From Thalassovita aquimarina (lineage in GTDB: Bacteria > Pseudomonadota > Alphaproteobacteria > Rhodobacterales > Rhodobacteraceae): 64,000 nucleotides of DNA. The notes beneath the pieces were generated by a model, which had not been told where the DNA came from, made no database searches, and worked only from the letters and a program-made list of their open reading frames with translations. A program made the translations under genes and the position numbers. Below are positions 62,571-64,000 of this stretch, in pieces (within the stretch, counting starts at the first letter, position 1; every line of letters starts with the position of its first letter). Location of the stretch: assembly GCF_018219815.1 (NCBI RefSeq), contig NZ_JADMKU010000014.1, positions 1 through 64,000 on the forward strand, written 5' to 3'.

Positions 62571-63095
62571 ATGACTCTGCCAAACATCTATATGTTGAGA
62601 AAACGGGGCGATTGGGCTGACGCCTGCGACAGTGTGACCCTAACCTACGAGGAACGGTTTCTGCGCCGCAAGGTGCTCCACACGCGCAACGGGGAAAAGG
62701 TTCTGGTCGATCTGGAACAGACCACCTCGGTGGACGATGGCGACGCGTTCGAACTGGAAGACGGACGTTTCATCGCCGTCACCGCCGCCGCCGAAGCACT
62801 ACTGCAGGTCACCGGTGACAACCTGCCCCGGCTGGCCTGGCATATCGGCAATCGCCACACCCCTTGCCAGATCGAAGCCGACCGGCTGCTGATTCAGCGC
62901 GATCACGTGATCCAGGCGATGCTGGCGCATCTCGGCGCGACGGTGGAAGAGGTCAGCGAACCCTTCATCCCCGAAGGCGGCGCCTATGGCCATGGCCGCA
63001 CCCACAGCCATGAACACGGGGCGACGTTACACACGCATGAGCATAGTCACGGGCACGATCACGCCCACAGCCACGCGCACGGCCATGATCACTGA
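62571..63095 (+). CDS. ureE: UreE, urease nickel metallochaperone
   Basis: A 174-residue dimeric nickel chaperone. The N-terminal peptide-binding domain (LTYEERFLRRKVLHTRNGE) is followed by the metal-binding domain with AWHIGNRHTPCQI and LRIQRDHV-like ILLIQRDHVIQ residues. The C-terminal tail has 15 histidines in its last 34 residues, a nickel store. Overlaps ureF by 11 bases. Confidence 0.95.
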   Translation: MTLPNIYMLRKRGDWADACDSVTLTYEERFLRRKVLHTRNGEKVLVDLEQTTSVDDGDAFELEDGRFIAVTAAAEALLQVTGDNLPRLAWHIGNRHTPCQIEADRLLIQRDHVIQAMLAHLGATVEEVSEPFIPEGGAYGHGRTHSHEHGATLHTHEHSHGHDHAHSHAHGHDH

Positions 63096-63729
63096 CACCG
63101 CCCTTCTGACCCTGGCACAATGGCTGTCGCCCGCCTATCCGGTGGGCGCGTTCAGCTACAGCCATGGTCTGGAATGGGCCGTGGAGGCCGGACAGGTGCA
63201 CAATGCAGATACGTTCCGCGACTGGCTGGAAGACATCCTGCGCTTTGGTACGGGGCGCAACGACGCGATCCTGCTGGCTTGCGCCTATCGCTTCGATCCC
63301 GGCGCTCTGCGCGAACTCGACGATCTGGCCCGCGCCTATGCGCCCTCAAAAGAACGGCTGCTGGAAACCGAAGCACAAGGCGCCGCTTTCTGTCGGACCA
63401 CGGCGGCGATCTGGGGCAATGACATGCTCGACCTAACCTATCCGGTGGCGGTGGGATACGCGGCCAGGGCGCATAGTTTCCCGCTGCGCCAGACCAGTGC
63501 GATGTATCTGCACGCCTTCACCGGCAACCTGACCTCGGCCGCGATCCGTCTGGTGCCGCTGGGCCAGACCGAGGGCCAGACGGTTCTGACCACGCTCACG
63601 CCACTGTGCGAAACCCTCGCCGCAGAAACCGAAACCCTGACCACCGACGATCTGGGCGGATCGGTCTTCATGGCCGATATCGCCGCGATGAAACATGAAA
63701 CCCAATACACGAGGCTTTTCCGCTCATGA
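63085..63729 (+). CDS. ureF: UreF, urease accessory protein
   Basis: A 214-residue all-helical protein that forms the UreDFG complex and gates UreG GTPase activity. Motifs: [21 protein letters not shown] and [14 protein letters not shown]-like residues ([16 protein letters not shown]). Start at 63085 (MITDTALL) inside the ureE tail. The longer frame is an out-of-frame translation of UreE's His-rich codons and is not real. Overlaps ureG by 4 bases. Confidence 0.93.
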   Translation: MITDTALLTLAQWLSPAYPVGAFSYSHGLEWAVEAGQVHNADTFRDWLEDILRFGTGRNDAILLACAYRFDPGALRELDDLARAYAPSKERLLETEAQGAAFCRTTAAIWGNDMLDLTYPVAVGYAARAHSFPLRQTSAMYLHAFTGNLTSAAIRLVPLGQTEGQTVLTTLTPLCETLAAETETLTTDDLGGSVFMADIAAMKHETQYTRLFRS

Positions 63730-64000
63730 CTTCCCCTCACGGACCTCTGCGCATCGGCATCGGTGGCCCCGTCGGCGCGGGCAAAACCACGCTGACCGCC
63801 GCTTTGTGCAAGGCGCTGTCGGATAAATATTCCATCGGCGCGATCACCAATGACATCTACACTCAGGAAGACGCCGAGGCTTTGATGCGGCTGCAGGTAC
63901 TGCCGCAGGACCGCATCATCGGTGTGGAAACCGGCGGTTGCCCGCATACCGCGATCCGCGAAGACGCCTCGATCAACCTCGCCGCCGTCGACGAGATGCG
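63726..64000 (+). CDS. ureG: UreG, urease accessory GTPase (5' part, cut by window edge)
   Basis: The first 91 codons of UreG. The P-loop [13 protein letters not shown], the [13 protein letters not shown] metal/switch region and [17 protein letters not shown] with the CPH nickel-binding motif are all present. It hydrolyses GTP during nickel insertion into urease. The ATG overlaps the ureF stop by 4 bases. The gene continues beyond the window. Confidence 0.95.
   Translation, partial: MTSPHGPLRIGIGGPVGAGKTTLTAALCKALSDKYSIGAITNDIYTQEDAEALMRLQVLPQDRIIGVETGGCPHTAIREDASINLAAVDEM

Overview
The window looks like chromosome of a GC-rich alphaproteobacterium of the order Rhodobacterales (Roseobacter-type). 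The evidence is protein style and gene neighbourhoods: a 41-residue L36-type rpmJ beside tRNA-Val, PuuD-type urate oxidase, a saccharopine lysine pathway, urt/ure clusters back to back, and MutL with its own endonuclease motif. There is no insertion sequence, prophage, CRISPR array or integrase. The only clear recent rearrangement is a tandem duplication near 31 kb.

Layout. 0.3-2.7 kb: msrP, a Cys-rich GDCCVxC protein and msrQ (periplasmic methionine-sulfoxide repair), divergent from a DUF302 protein preceded by an Fnr-type box. 2.9-4.9 kb: LuxR-type regulator and exported rhodanese. 4.9-15.5 kb: clpB, a small unknown protein, pyrF, a Nudix hydrolase, dinB, N-formylglutamate amidohydrolase, tRNA-Val(GAC), rpmJ, PHA synthase, and an exported pseudo-caspase/peptidoglycan-binding protein. 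15.5-24.3 kb: an eight-gene minus-strand operon joining a complete Liv-type ABC importer to two acid-CoA ligases, so an organic acid is a likelier substrate than an amino acid. 24.5-27.2 kb: a divergent soluble hybrid kinase and OmpR-type regulator, separated from that operon by a tandem 10-bp repeat that could be the regulator's site.

27.2-30.7 kb: WGR protein, histidine phosphatase, then a tight saccharopine dehydrogenase / SemiSWEET / saccharopine dehydrogenase operon for lysine breakdown. 30.6-31.9 kb: a duplicated unit carrying a small secreted protein, the lysine operon terminator and a broken copy of the operon's 3' end. 32.1-38.1 kb: DUF3775, rmuC and mutL (overlapping), a THUMP methyltransferase and puuD. 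38.2-42.4 kb: a LysR regulator and a large membrane hybrid kinase.

42.5-51.8 kb: a chemotaxis operon read leftward in the order mcp, STAS protein, cheY, cheA, cheW, a probable 34-codon gene, cheW, cheR, cheB, and a 575-residue coiled-coil protein. That last protein combines two decayed receptor-tip-like segments, a CheZ-like DxxxQ motif and a CheZ-like C-terminal tail. It is the best candidate here for an undescribed component: a possible CheY-P phosphatase in a cluster with only one CheY. 52.3 kb: tRNA-Met(CAT). 52.4-58.4 kb: urtABCDE urea importer. 58.8-64.0 kb: ureD-ureA-ureB-ureC-[opposed hypothetical gene]-ureE-ureF-ureG; ureG runs off the right edge. Imported urea would be split by the adjacent urease to ammonium.
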